From: Dyella sp. AtDHG13
GTDB taxonomy: Bacteria; Pseudomonadota; Gammaproteobacteria; Xanthomonadales; Rhodanobacteraceae
Length of the DNA: 64,000 nucleotides
NCBI RefSeq assembly: GCF_003201105.1
Contig: NZ_QICJ01000017.1
Location: 1-64,000 of the forward strand
Direction: 5' to 3'
The position numbers were made by a program, and so were the translations under genes. This document shows positions 1 through 7,968 of the stretch, piece by piece; positions within the stretch are counted from its first letter, which is position 1; every line of letters starts with the position of its first letter. The notes below the pieces were generated by a model. It was not told the DNA's origin, made no database searches, and saw only the letters and a program-made list of their open reading frames with translations.

Positions 1-2
1 CC

Positions 3-56
3 GAGGCAAACTACTACCGGCAACTCGCCAGTCAGGCAGCCACCGTGGAGGCCTGA
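3..56 (+). CDS. C-terminal fragment of an unidentified protein
   Basis: An open frame enters from the left edge and stops at TGA. It encodes 17 residues ending YYRQLASQAATVEA, which is hydrophilic and helix-prone. Too little remains to assign a family. The next gene encodes a PAAR protein, so a type VI secretion component or effector is possible, but nothing in this fragment shows it. Confidence 0.35.
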   Translation, partial: EANYYRQLASQAATVEA

Positions 57-267
57 CTTAAACCAAACAGCCTCCACGGAACACGGGGCGGTTCAGAATC
101 CATCTTGTTATCAAGACGATAAAAATCACAGGGGCAACTGAAAAACAGTGGCATCCTGACTAGCTACCCCCTTTCTCACCAGCCGCACGATCCTCCCGTC
201 GACCGACACACGTCCTAACTTCAGCCGTTTCGCTGCTTTGAGCGAGGGCAACGCCAAGGAAACCAGG

Positions 268-519
268 ATGTCCTTTCCCCATAAACGCCCCGCCCTGCAC
301 GGCGACACCACCACCCACGGCGGCTCCATCGAGGCGACCGGCCGTTTCAAGATCAACGGCCGCCGCGTGGCCCTTATCAATGACATCGTGCACTGCCCTC
401 GCTGTGGCGCCACCACGATCAACCAGGGTGACGAGGGATTGCGTGGCGGTGCCAAGGTGGCGCTACATGGAGCGACTACCTCTTGCGGCGCCACGGTTAT
501 CTCAAGCCTGTCCCCTTAA
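268..519 (+). CDS. PAAR domain-containing protein (type VI secretion spike tip)
   Basis: This 83-residue protein matches the PAAR fold in length and pattern. It has HGD..THGG near the start (residues 11-19), a central HCPRCGATT segment (42-50) and a C-terminal TTSCGATVIS (70-79). PAAR proteins form the zinc-bound sharp tip on the VgrG spike of type VI secretion systems and often carry or recruit effectors. His17, His42 and Cys73 are plausible metal ligands by position. The ATG at 268 was chosen because AAGGA lies 7 bases upstream; a TTG at 238 would add 10 atypical residues. There is no effector extension and no VgrG next to it in this window, so it is an orphan here. Confidence 0.82.
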   Translation: MSFPHKRPALHGDTTTHGGSIEATGRFKINGRRVALINDIVHCPRCGATTINQGDEGLRGGAKVALHGATTSCGATVISSLSP

Positions 520-968
520 CCTGGGCGGCCGTTCCGGACGTGAGCCATCCTGCGGGCGGCTCGCCAGTCCGATGCGAGCTACCTTGCGCGGAACGCCCCT
601 GCAGCAGTGGCCCTGGCCGTGTTTCCAGAGGATGATGGCCGCCTTGCGCAACCATCGTCTTCTCGCCAGGCCTGCGCCGCACCGCACGACAGAGGCATGG
701 TTCGGCTGAAACCCAGCGAACAATGACAACGTTGTCATTCGATGCGCTTTGCCAAATGAAACAAGGATTTGGCGCTGGCCGCCAAGCGCACGAATTGGCA
801 CCATCGCCGCAGTCCATTGTCTCGCCGCAATACACTGTATTAAAAGCTCTTTTTGACCGACATCGGGCGCCAGCCGGGAGCTCTCCAGGCACTGGCGCGG
901 TGCAACATGAAACGGCGCTATGGGGGGCATAGCGGCCAATGGCGGCTGCACGCCCCGATGGCTCATGT
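520..968. other. Non-coding stretch between the PAAR gene and the nag promoter
   Basis: No convincing coding sequence was found on either strand. The open frames here lack ribosome-binding sites and have arginine- and proline-rich, shadow-like composition. The only clear structure is the 18-bp palindrome at 722-739, listed separately. The sequence from 520 to about 700 is compatible with decayed coding DNA, but no family is recognisable. Confidence 0.5.
722..739. promoter_or_regulatory. Perfect 18-bp palindrome, LacI-type operator
   Basis: AATGACAACGTTGTCATT is a perfect inverted repeat with a central CG, the hallmark of LacI-family operators. It lies about 380 bases upstream of nagP. A partial copy of its core overlaps the nagP promoter at 980-993, and a LacI-family gene follows nagP. 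The distance would suit a DNA loop between the two sites, which is an inference. Confidence 0.65.
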
Positions 969-969
969 G

Positions 970-1007
970 TGTCAAAATTTGACAACGTTATGCTTAGCGT
1001 CGATAAC
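970..1007 (+). promoter_or_regulatory. Predicted nagP promoter with overlapping operator
   Basis: TTGACA (979-984) and GATAAC (1002-1007) are spaced by 17 bases, a good sigma-70 match. The core TGACAACGTTATGC (980-993) repeats the left half of the 722-739 palindrome, so a repressor bound here would cover the -35 box. The -35 also lies in the inverted repeat TGTCAAAATTTGACA (970-984). The untranslated leader would be about 100 bases. Confidence 0.6.
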
Positions 1008-1115
1008 ACGCCTATCACCTCCTCGCCCCATGGGGAAAGAGGGAGGGCTTACGGGGGAGTCGGACCTCTCGGGGTCCATCGTTCAGCGGCTATCCGCGGG
1101 GAGTAAAGTTCATCC

Positions 1116-2402
1116 ATGTCTGCCACCACGCTTGCCGCCGGCGAGTCGCGCTCTTCCAGCATCGTGCCGATGCTCATCATCGGCGTGCTGTTCTTCATCT
1201 TCGGCTTCGTCACCTGGCTCAACGGCCCGCTGATCACCTTCGTGAAGCTCGCCTTCAACGTGGATGACGTGTCGGCGTTCCTGGTGCCGCTGGTGTTCTA
1301 CTTCTCGTATTTCTTCCTGGCCATTCCCTCCTCCAGCGTGCTTCGCCGCACGGGCATGAAGAAGGGCATGGGCCTGGGCCTGTTCGTGATGGCGATAGGC
1401 GCGGTGCTGTTCGGCCAGTTCGTGAGCATGCGCATCTTCTACCCGGCGCTGGTCGGCCTGTTCGTGATCGGCGCGGGCCTGGCGCTGCTGCAGACGGCTT
1501 CCAACCCGTACATCAGCATCCTCGGCCCGATCGACAGCGCCGCGCAGCGCATCGCCTTCATGGGCATCTGCAACAAGGTGGCCGGCGCGCTGGCGCCGTT
1601 CGTGTTCGGCGCGCTGGTGCTCAGCGGCATCGATACCTTCGACCAGCAGGTGAAGGCCGCGGCGACGCCGGAAGCGAAGGACGCCCTGCTCAACGCCTTT
1701 GCCGCGAAGATCCACATGCCGTACATGATCATGGCCGGCCTGCTGGTGGTGCTGGCGATCTGGGTGGTCCGCTCGCCGCTGCCGGAGATCAAGCCGGCCG
1801 GCGCCAATGCCGAGTCGGACATCGGCCACGGCAAGGGCGGCATCTTCAGCTTCCCGCACCTGTGGCTGGGCGTGCTGTGCCTGTTCCTCTACGTGGGCGT
1901 GGAAGTGATGGCGGGCGACGCCATCGGCACCTACGGCCAGGGCTTTGGCCTGCCGCTGGACGAGACCAAGCATTTCACCTCGTACACGCTGATCGCCATG
2001 CTCGCGGGCTATCTCGCCGGGCTGGTGCTGATTCCGCGCTTCATCTCGCAGCAGAGCTACCTCGCCGTGTCGGCGGTGCTGGGCGTGCTGTTCACGCTGG
2101 GCGCGTATGTCACCACCGGGCATACCTCGGTGGGTTTCGTCGCCGCGCTGGGCTTTGCCAACGCGATGATGTGGCCGGCGATCTTCCCGCTGGCCATTCA
2201 CGGACTGGGCCGGCTCACCGAGCGCGGCTCGGCGCTGCTGATCATGGCCATCGTGGGCGGCGCCCTGGTGCCCCAGCTGTTCGTGCATCTGAAACAGCAC
2301 TTCAACTTCCAGCTGGTATTCATGGCGCTGATGGTGCCCTGCTATCTGTACATCCTCTACTACGGCTTGAGGGGGCACCGCGTCGGCCAGCACGCGCACT
2401 GA
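1116..2402 (+). CDS. nagP: N-acetylglucosamine MFS transporter NagP
   Basis: This 428-residue protein is a major facilitator of the FucP (sugar:H+ symporter) family, with about 12 hydrophobic helices in the inner membrane. Typical FucP-family stretches are visible: FGFVTWLNGPLI (residues 29-40), QTASNPYISILGP in the first half, and WPAIFPLAIHGLGR in the second half. In Xanthomonas and Shewanella this type, NagP, imports N-acetylglucosamine. The assignment here comes from the downstream genes: a LacI regulator, NagB-II and NagA follow on the same strand. A preceding promoter contains a LacI-type operator. No kinase gene (nagK) is present in the window, so phosphorylation of the imported sugar must be encoded elsewhere. 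Confidence 0.85.
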   Translation: MSATTLAAGESRSSSIVPMLIIGVLFFIFGFVTWLNGPLITFVKLAFNVDDVSAFLVPLVFYFSYFFLAIPSSSVLRRTGMKKGMGLGLFVMAIGAVLFGQFVSMRIFYPALVGLFVIGAGLALLQTASNPYISILGPIDSAAQRIAFMGICNKVAGALAPFVFGALVLSGIDTFDQQVKAAATPEAKDALLNAFAAKIHMPYMIMAGLLVVLAIWVVRSPLPEIKPAGANAESDIGHGKGGIFSFPHLWLGVLCLFLYVGVEVMAGDAIGTYGQGFGLPLDETKHFTSYTLIAMLAGYLAGLVLIPRFISQQSYLAVSAVLGVLFTLGAYVTTGHTSVGFVAALGFANAMMWPAIFPLAIHGLGRLTERGSALLIMAIVGGALVPQLFVHLKQHFNFQLVFMALMVPCYLYILYYGLRGHRVGQHAH

Positions 2403-2490
2403 GCCCGGTGGCGCGCAGGCCGCGCCGCCCGCAGGGTCAGGCCCGCTGGGCTACGATGCCGCTACTTCCCGTATTGCCGGAGTTTTCACG

Positions 2491-3543
2491 TTGCGCAACC
2501 CCACCATCAAGGACGTCGCCAAGCGTTCGGGCGTTTCGCTCAAGACCGTCTCGCGCGTGATCAACCGCGAGGCCTCGGTGCGCGCCGACACGCGCGAGAA
2601 GGTCGAGCGCGCGATCGAGGCCTTGGGCTACCAGCCCAACCCTTCCGCGCGCGGCCTGCGCAGCACGCACGCCTATGCCATCGGCCTGGTGTACGACAAC
2701 CCGAACGCGCACTACGTGATCAGCATGCAGGACGGCGTGCTGTCCGCCTGCCGCGAGCGCGGCTTCGGCCTGCTGATCCACCCTTGCGATTCCACCTCGC
2801 CTGACCTGGCCGCGGAACTGTGCGCGCTGGTCGAACGCAACCGCCTCGCCGGCCTGGTGCTGGCGCCGCCGATGTCCGAACAGGCCGAGCTGATCAACAC
2901 GCTGACCGACAACGACATCAGCTTCGTGCGCATCATTTCCTCGCGCGAGGATCCGCACGACGGCGCGCCGTGCGTCTACATCGACGACCGCAGCGCCGCG
3001 TATGCGATCACCGAGCACCTGATCCAGATGGGCCACAAGCGCATCGGCTTCCTGTGGGGCGAACCGCACCACCGCTCCAGCCCGGAGCGCTACCAGGGCT
3101 ACGCCGACGCGCTGCGCGACTACGGCCTGCCGCTGGACAAGAAGCTGGTGCTGCCGGGCCGCTATGCGTTCGACGACGGTTTCCGCGGCGCGCGCAAACT
3201 GCTGGCGCTGAAGGACCCGCCCACGGCGATCTTCGGCAGCAACGACGAAATCGCCGCCGGCGTGCTCGCCGCCGCGCGCTCCAGCGGGCTGGATGTGCCG
3301 TGGAATCTTTCCATCGCCGGTTTCGAGGACAGCCCGTTCTCCAAGCAGGCGTGGCCCGCGCTCACCACCGCACGCCAGTCCACCAGCGACATCGGCCGCC
3401 ACGCGGCGCTGCAGCTGATGGCCGAACTGCAACGCAAGGCCGGCGCGGCCGTCGAGCTGCCGCACAGCGAATGTTTCGTACCCGAACTGGTCGTGCGTGG
3501 CTCCACCGCGCCGCCGCAAACCCCGACGCCACGCAAGGGCTGA
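2491..3543 (+). CDS. LacI-family transcriptional regulator of the nag operon
   Basis: This 350-residue protein has an N-terminal LacI helix-turn-helix (TIKDVAKRSGVSLKTVSRVIN, starting at residue 4) with the usual hinge helix, and a periplasmic-binding-protein-like effector domain behind it. It most resembles the LacI-type regulators placed with nag genes in Xanthomonadales and Shewanella (named NagQ or NagR). Its likely targets are the palindromes at 722-739 and 980-993. The effector would be an amino-sugar phosphate or the free sugar; that is family inference. The start is TTG at 2491, with GGAG about 7 bases upstream, and no in-frame ATG precedes the DNA-binding helix. The gene lies 88 bases after nagP and 54 bases before nagB-II. 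Confidence 0.82.
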   Translation: MRNPTIKDVAKRSGVSLKTVSRVINREASVRADTREKVERAIEALGYQPNPSARGLRSTHAYAIGLVYDNPNAHYVISMQDGVLSACRERGFGLLIHPCDSTSPDLAAELCALVERNRLAGLVLAPPMSEQAELINTLTDNDISFVRIISSREDPHDGAPCVYIDDRSAAYAITEHLIQMGHKRIGFLWGEPHHRSSPERYQGYADALRDYGLPLDKKLVLPGRYAFDDGFRGARKLLALKDPPTAIFGSNDEIAAGVLAAARSSGLDVPWNLSIAGFEDSPFSKQAWPALTTARQSTSDIGRHAALQLMAELQRKAGAAVELPHSECFVPELVVRGSTAPPQTPTPRKG

Positions 3544-3597
3544 GGCTGCGCCTCGACCCGAGCGGTGTGCGCCCACACGCATGCCAAGAGACAGACG

Positions 3598-4632
3598 ATG
3601 AAGGAAGCAAGCGACACCCTGATGTACCGCGAGGCCCATGAAGCGGCCGCCGTGGTCGAGCGCCAGCTGCGCGAGAACGCGCAGATCCTCAAGACGCTCG
3701 GCGAGCAGCTGCGGGCCAGGCCGCCACGCTTCATCGTCACCTGCGCACGCGGCAGTTCCGATCATGCCGCCGCTTACGCGAAGTACGTCTTCGAGACGCG
3801 CCTGGGCCTGATCACGGCCTCGGCTTCGCCCTCCATCTCGTCCATCTACGACGCCGACCTGCACCTGGACGGCGCGCTGTTCATCGCCATCTCGCAGTCG
3901 GGCAAGAGCCCGGACCTGCTGCGCAGCGCGCAGGCCGCCAAGGATGCCGGCGCGCGCGTGGTGGCGCTGGTGAACGTGGAGGATTCCCCGCTGGCGCAGA
4001 TGGCCGACACCTTCGTGCCGCTGCGCGCGGGCCCGGAACTCAGCGTGGCCGCCACCAAGAGCTACCTCGCCACGCTTGCCGCCGTGCTGCAGCTCACCGC
4101 GCACTGGGGCGACGACGCCGAACTGCACGGCATCGTCGAACGCCTGCCGGAAGATCTGCGCCGTGGCTGGGACTGCGACTGGAGCCCGATGGTCGAGGGC
4201 CTGACCAAGGCGAGCAGCCTGTTCGTGGTCGGTCGCGGCTACGGTTTCGGCGCGGCGCTGGAAGCCGCGCTCAAGCTCAAGGAAACCTGCGGACTGCACG
4301 CCGAGGCCTTCAGCGCCGCTGAAGTGAAGCACGGCCCGATGGCGATCGTGGGCGAGGGTTTTCCCGTGCTGTTCTTCGCCCAGGGCGATGGCACGCAGGA
4401 CAACACCATCGCCGTGGCGAACGAATTCCGCGCACGCGGCGCGCGCGTGTTCATTGCCGCGCCGGGCAACCATGATCCGGACAAGCTGCCGCTGCCCGAC
4501 GGCGTGTCGCCGATGGTGACGCCGCTGCTGGCCGTGCAGAGCTTCTATCGCGCCGCCAGCGAACTGTCGCTGGCGCGCGGCTACGACCCGGACGTGCCGC
4601 CGCACCTGCGCAAGGTCACGGAGACGATGTGA
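3598..4632 (+). CDS. nagB-II: Glucosamine-6-phosphate deaminase, SIS-domain type NagB-II
   Basis: This 344-residue protein has two SIS (sugar isomerase) domains resembling the isomerase half of GlmS but without the glutaminase domain. RGSSDHAA at residues 51-58 is the first phosphosugar-binding motif; an SQSGKSPD segment and the later GRGYGFGAALEAALKLKE...HAEAFSAAEVKHGP stretch complete the pattern. NagB-II converts glucosamine-6-phosphate to fructose-6-phosphate and ammonia, replacing the unrelated NagB-I. ATG at 3598 was preferred to an upstream GTG at 3565 because AAGAGA precedes it at good distance. Its stop overlaps the start of nagA, consistent with coupled translation in one operon. 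Confidence 0.87.
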   Translation: MKEASDTLMYREAHEAAAVVERQLRENAQILKTLGEQLRARPPRFIVTCARGSSDHAAAYAKYVFETRLGLITASASPSISSIYDADLHLDGALFIAISQSGKSPDLLRSAQAAKDAGARVVALVNVEDSPLAQMADTFVPLRAGPELSVAATKSYLATLAAVLQLTAHWGDDAELHGIVERLPEDLRRGWDCDWSPMVEGLTKASSLFVVGRGYGFGAALEAALKLKETCGLHAEAFSAAEVKHGPMAIVGEGFPVLFFAQGDGTQDNTIAVANEFRARGARVFIAAPGNHDPDKLPLPDGVSPMVTPLLAVQSFYRAASELSLARGYDPDVPPHLRKVTETM

Positions 4633-5786
4633 TGACCACGCCCCTCACCGCACTCATCAACGGTCGCGTACTCACCGACCACGGCCCGCAGGCCGGGCTG
4701 GCGGTGCTGGTGCGCGGCCAGCGCATCGAGGCCATCGCCCGCGCCGACGACCCGCGCGTGTCCGGCGCGAAGGCGCACGACCTGCAAGGCCGGCTGCTGC
4801 TTCCCGGCTTCATCGACGTGCAGGTCAACGGCGGCGGCGGCGTGCTGTTCAACGCCGAACCCACCGTGGAAGCCCTGGCGACCATCGGCGCGGCGCACCG
4901 CAAGTACGGCACCACCGGCTTCCTGCCGACCCTGATCACCGACACCGCCGAGGTGATGCGCAAGGCGCTCGATGCTGTGGACGCGGCCATCGAACAGGGC
5001 GTGCCCGGCGTGCTCGGCATTCACCTGGAAGGCCCCTTCCTCGCCACCGCGCGCAAGGGCATCCACGATGCCAGCCTGTTCCGCCTGCCCGACGCGCAAG
5101 ACATCGCTGCGATCACGCGCAACCGCCGCGGCGTGGTGATGCTGACGCTGGCTGTGGAAGAAGTGCCGCTCGACACCATCCGCCAGCTCAGCGAGGCCGG
5201 CGTGCTGGTCGTGGCCGGCCACACCGCCGCCACGTATGCCCACACGCGCGCCGCGCTCGACGCCGGCGTGTGCGGCTTCACCCATCTGTACAACGCGATG
5301 ACGCCGCTCGGCAGCCGCGAGCCCGGCGTGGTCGGCGCGGCGCTGGACGATCCGCACAGCTGGTGCGGCCTGATCGTGGACGGCCATCACGTGCATCCGG
5401 TGGCGCTGCGCGTCGCCATCGCCGCCAAGGCAAAGGGCAAGAGCGTGCTCGTCACCGACGCCATGCCGCCGGTGGGCTCGGACAACCCCGAGTACGTGCT
5501 CAATGGCCAGACCATCATCGCGCGCGACGGCATCTGCCAGAGCGACGCGGGCGTGCTCGCCGGCTCGGCGCTGGACATGGCGACCGGCGTGCGCAACCTG
5601 GTGGACATGGTGGGCCTGCCGCTGGCGGAAGCCTCGCGCATGGCGAGCGCGTATCCCGCCGCGTGGCTGGGGCTGGACCGCACGCATGGGCGCCTCGTCG
5701 CGGGCCAAAAGGCGGACTTTGCCGTGCTGGATGATGGGTTGGTGGTGAAGGAAACCTGGATTTCGGGCGTGCGGTACGGGGTTTGA
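4632..5786 (+). CDS. nagA: N-acetylglucosamine-6-phosphate deacetylase
   Basis: This 384-residue amidohydrolase removes acetate from N-acetylglucosamine-6-phosphate, yielding the substrate of NagB-II. Diagnostic motifs are GIHLEGPF (metal-ligand Glu133), AGHTAATY (His197), THLYNAM (His218), DGHHVHP (251-256) and the catalytic Asp276 in VTDAM. Length and motif order are normal for NagA. The ATG at 4632 shares one base with the nagB-II stop codon; a GTG one codon earlier is the alternative. It is the last gene of the nag operon. A palindromic repeat region follows, facing the convergent sulfatase gene. Confidence 0.93.
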   Translation: MTTPLTALINGRVLTDHGPQAGLAVLVRGQRIEAIARADDPRVSGAKAHDLQGRLLLPGFIDVQVNGGGGVLFNAEPTVEALATIGAAHRKYGTTGFLPTLITDTAEVMRKALDAVDAAIEQGVPGVLGIHLEGPFLATARKGIHDASLFRLPDAQDIAAITRNRRGVVMLTLAVEEVPLDTIRQLSEAGVLVVAGHTAATYAHTRAALDAGVCGFTHLYNAMTPLGSREPGVVGAALDDPHSWCGLIVDGHHVHPVALRVAIAAKAKGKSVLVTDAMPPVGSDNPEYVLNGQTIIARDGICQSDAGVLAGSALDMATGVRNLVDMVGLPLAEASRMASAYPAAWLGLDRTHGRLVAGQKADFAVLDDGLVVKETWISGVRYGV

Positions 5787-5795
5787 TGCCTTGCT

Positions 5796-5824
5796 CGTCA
5801 TTCCGGCGCAGGCTGGAATGAACG
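5796..5824. repeat. Short hairpin repeat (REP family A, single unit)
   Basis: CGTCATTCC and GGAATGAACG flank a short loop, giving a small stem that matches half of the longer repeats found between many genes of this window. It lies 10 bases after the nagA stop and could act as a terminator or an mRNA stabiliser; no T-run follows. Confidence 0.6.
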
Positions 5825-5864
5825 ATGGTACGCGACACTGCAATGTCTCCGTATGCGCCCATTT

Positions 5865-6021
5865 CCCTCACCGTCATTCCCGCGAAAGCGGGAATCCAGT
5901 GCCTTTCTCAACGTGAATTAAAGACGCTGGATGACTCGCTTCGCTCGCCCTTTCAGGGCCGCCCCGCGGGCGTTCCTCGCGCTACGCGCTCGTCCCGCTT
6001 TCGCCGAAATGACGGTGAGGG
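5865..6021. repeat. Composite REP element with extended core (copy 1)
   Basis: Outer arms CCCTCACCGTCATTCC and AAATGACGGTGAGGG enclose a first hairpin (CCCGCGAAAGCGGG) and then a longer core of roughly 85 bases with segments such as CTCGCTT, GGGCCGCC, GGGCGTTC and GCGCT. The same core with the same order recurs at 34526-34674. It sits between the convergent genes nagA and the sulfatase. It has no coding potential of its own. Confidence 0.75.
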
Positions 6022-6056
6022 GTAGATGGCGTTGTGCAAGCTCGCCTTCTTCCCGC

Positions 6057-7781
6057 TCACTCGTACACATGCAACCGATTGAAGATCCACGCGTGGTACG
6101 ACTTCACCAGCCCAGGCTGCGCGCAGTCGGTATAGAGACCGTTGCAGCGCGTGCGCAGTGAAATGGCCGCCGAGAAATACGGATCGGTCGGCAGATCCGC
6201 CGCCTGCAGCACCATGCTCGGCAGCAAGGCGATGTCGAGCATCGGATACGCCGGCAGCGACGGGCCCTGGAAGTTGCTCTTGATCATGTAGTACGTCAGG
6301 TAATCCTTGTACGAGGACAAACCATCCGGCCACGTGCGCGGCATCGCCTTGATCAAGCCGCTGAAGGAGGGCTGGTGATCGCCGAAGTGCACGATCACGG
6401 TCGGCTGCGCGCGGTCGAGGAAGTCGTGCTCCAGCCCGCGCATCGCCGCGTCGGAGTTGTGCAGGTTGGCGAGATACGTGTTGAAGTTGAGCGACTCGCG
6501 CGTCGGCAGGCCCTTGAGCACGCCCTTGTTGAACGGCGGCGGCAGCGAGGAGAGCGGATCGGTGTCGTGCGGGCCGTGCTGGGCCAGGGTCAGGATCATC
6601 ACGAACACCGGCTGGCCCGGCTTCTTCACCTTGTCGTAGACGCGCTTGGCCGCGTCGAACATCTGCTTGTCGGTTTCCTCCCACTCCTCCAGGCCCAGCT
6701 GGCCGGCGTCGTAGAACTGGTCGAAACCATAAGCCTTGTACGCGTTGCGGCCGTTGAGGAAGCTGCCGTTGGTCGGGTAGATCGCCACGGTGAGGTAGCC
6801 CAGGCGCTGCAGCTGGCGCGGCAGGCTGTCCTGCACGTGCGGCGCCAGCACGTAGGGCGCATACATGCCGCCGGGGCCGAAGATGTCCTGCGGCATGCCG
6901 GTGAGCGTGGCGAACTCGCTCACCCAGGTGCCGCCGCCGAAGGTGTGCACGCGCATGGGCCCCGTGGCGCGAGTGCGCACGTCGGTCTTGAACATCGCCA
7001 CGCGGCACTCGGGGATGTTGCACTGGGTGAAATTGGCGGGGTTGAAGGTGCTTTCCTCCAGCACCTGCACGATGTCCGGGTACGAATCCGCCGAGCGCGG
7101 AATGGCGGCCGGCTCGCCCGAGGCCGTGGCGCCCCAGTCCTGCTCGGCCTGCGCGTCGTCGCCCATGGCCGGCAAACGGACGTCCGAATCGCTGAAGTTG
7201 ACGAAGAAGTTGGTGATCTGCGCGTCGTCGGAGAGCTTCTCCCACACGTTCTTCGCATGCACTTCGGCAAACGGGCCGTTCGGCAGCAGGCAGATCCAGA
7301 ACGCGAACGCCCACACCGCCACGCCGCTCAGGCGCATCACCCAGGCGCGGCTCGGGCTGAGGTTGACCAGCAGGCGGCGATCGAAGCGCCACACCGCCCA
7401 CAGCACCAGCGGCGTCACCACGCACACCACCAGCGACAGCATCCACAGGTGCGGGTAATGGCCCAGCGTCTCGAGCAGGCTGCTGCGCGCGTAGTAGATG
7501 AAGTCCGCCGGCATCAGCGGCGAGTCGAGGTAGCGCAGCTTCATCACGGACAGGAAGTTGAGCCCCAGGAACAGGCCGCCGCTCACCACCAGCGCCGTGG
7601 CCGGACGCGCGAAGGCGGACAGCAGCATGCCGAACGCGCACACCATCAGCGCGATCACGAAGGCCTGCTGCAACAGCGCCGGCTCGCGCATCGCGGTCAT
7701 GTTCACGCAGAACAGGAAAAAGCCCGTGGCAAGCAGCCACGGCCCACTTTTCCGCAGGAAGCGAAGCGATTGTGGCGACAT
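6057..7781 (-). CDS. LTA-synthase-like membrane sulfatase / phosphoglycerol transferase family
   Basis: This 574-residue protein has about five N-terminal membrane helices (residues 12-30, 36-58, 62-80, 112-132 and 148-168) followed by a large periplasmic sulfatase-fold domain. LEESTFNPANF (241-251) carries the likely catalytic Thr245, and GGTWVSEFATLTG (283-295) and HFGDHQPSFSG near residue 445 are the other alkaline-phosphatase-superfamily motifs of LtaS/MdoB-type enzymes. Such enzymes transfer phosphoglycerol or phosphoethanolamine head groups to envelope glycans or lipids; the acceptor here is unknown. An upstream in-frame ATG at 7814 would add 11 residues; 7781 was preferred because AGGGGG precedes it. 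It is divergent from cpdB, 187 bases away. Confidence 0.78.
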   Translation of the reverse strand: MSPQSLRFLRKSGPWLLATGFFLFCVNMTAMREPALLQQAFVIALMVCAFGMLLSAFARPATALVVSGGLFLGLNFLSVMKLRYLDSPLMPADFIYYARSSLLETLGHYPHLWMLSLVVCVVTPLVLWAVWRFDRRLLVNLSPSRAWVMRLSGVAVWAFAFWICLLPNGPFAEVHAKNVWEKLSDDAQITNFFVNFSDSDVRLPAMGDDAQAEQDWGATASGEPAAIPRSADSYPDIVQVLEESTFNPANFTQCNIPECRVAMFKTDVRTRATGPMRVHTFGGGTWVSEFATLTGMPQDIFGPGGMYAPYVLAPHVQDSLPRQLQRLGYLTVAIYPTNGSFLNGRNAYKAYGFDQFYDAGQLGLEEWEETDKQMFDAAKRVYDKVKKPGQPVFVMILTLAQHGPHDTDPLSSLPPPFNKGVLKGLPTRESLNFNTYLANLHNSDAAMRGLEHDFLDRAQPTVIVHFGDHQPSFSGLIKAMPRTWPDGLSSYKDYLTYYMIKSNFQGPSLPAYPMLDIALLPSMVLQAADLPTDPYFSAAISLRTRCNGLYTDCAQPGLVKSYHAWIFNRLHVYE

Positions 7782-7968
7782 GTGCGGAAGGCCCCCTGTT
7801 CGGCCCGGTGTCATCTGGCGGCAATTCTACGGACTTGCGACTGTCACATGCACAATGGCCGGCAACGGCCAAACGGCGGCCTGACGCGGTTCAGCAGCCA
7901 TTTCGCCGGCAAGGCGCCATGCCGATCTGCTAGGTTTGCCGCCTTTGCTCCCTTCCACGGACAGGCTC

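Noticed and set aside
520-1018. Possible gene between the PAAR gene and nagP
   Set aside because: Open frames on both strands lack start signals and known motifs; the region looks regulatory or decayed.
5865-6021. Small gene within the composite REP (76-residue frame)
   Set aside because: The same frame recurs in the other repeat copy and encodes Arg/Ala-rich peptide without a ribosome-binding site; it is a repeat, not a gene.
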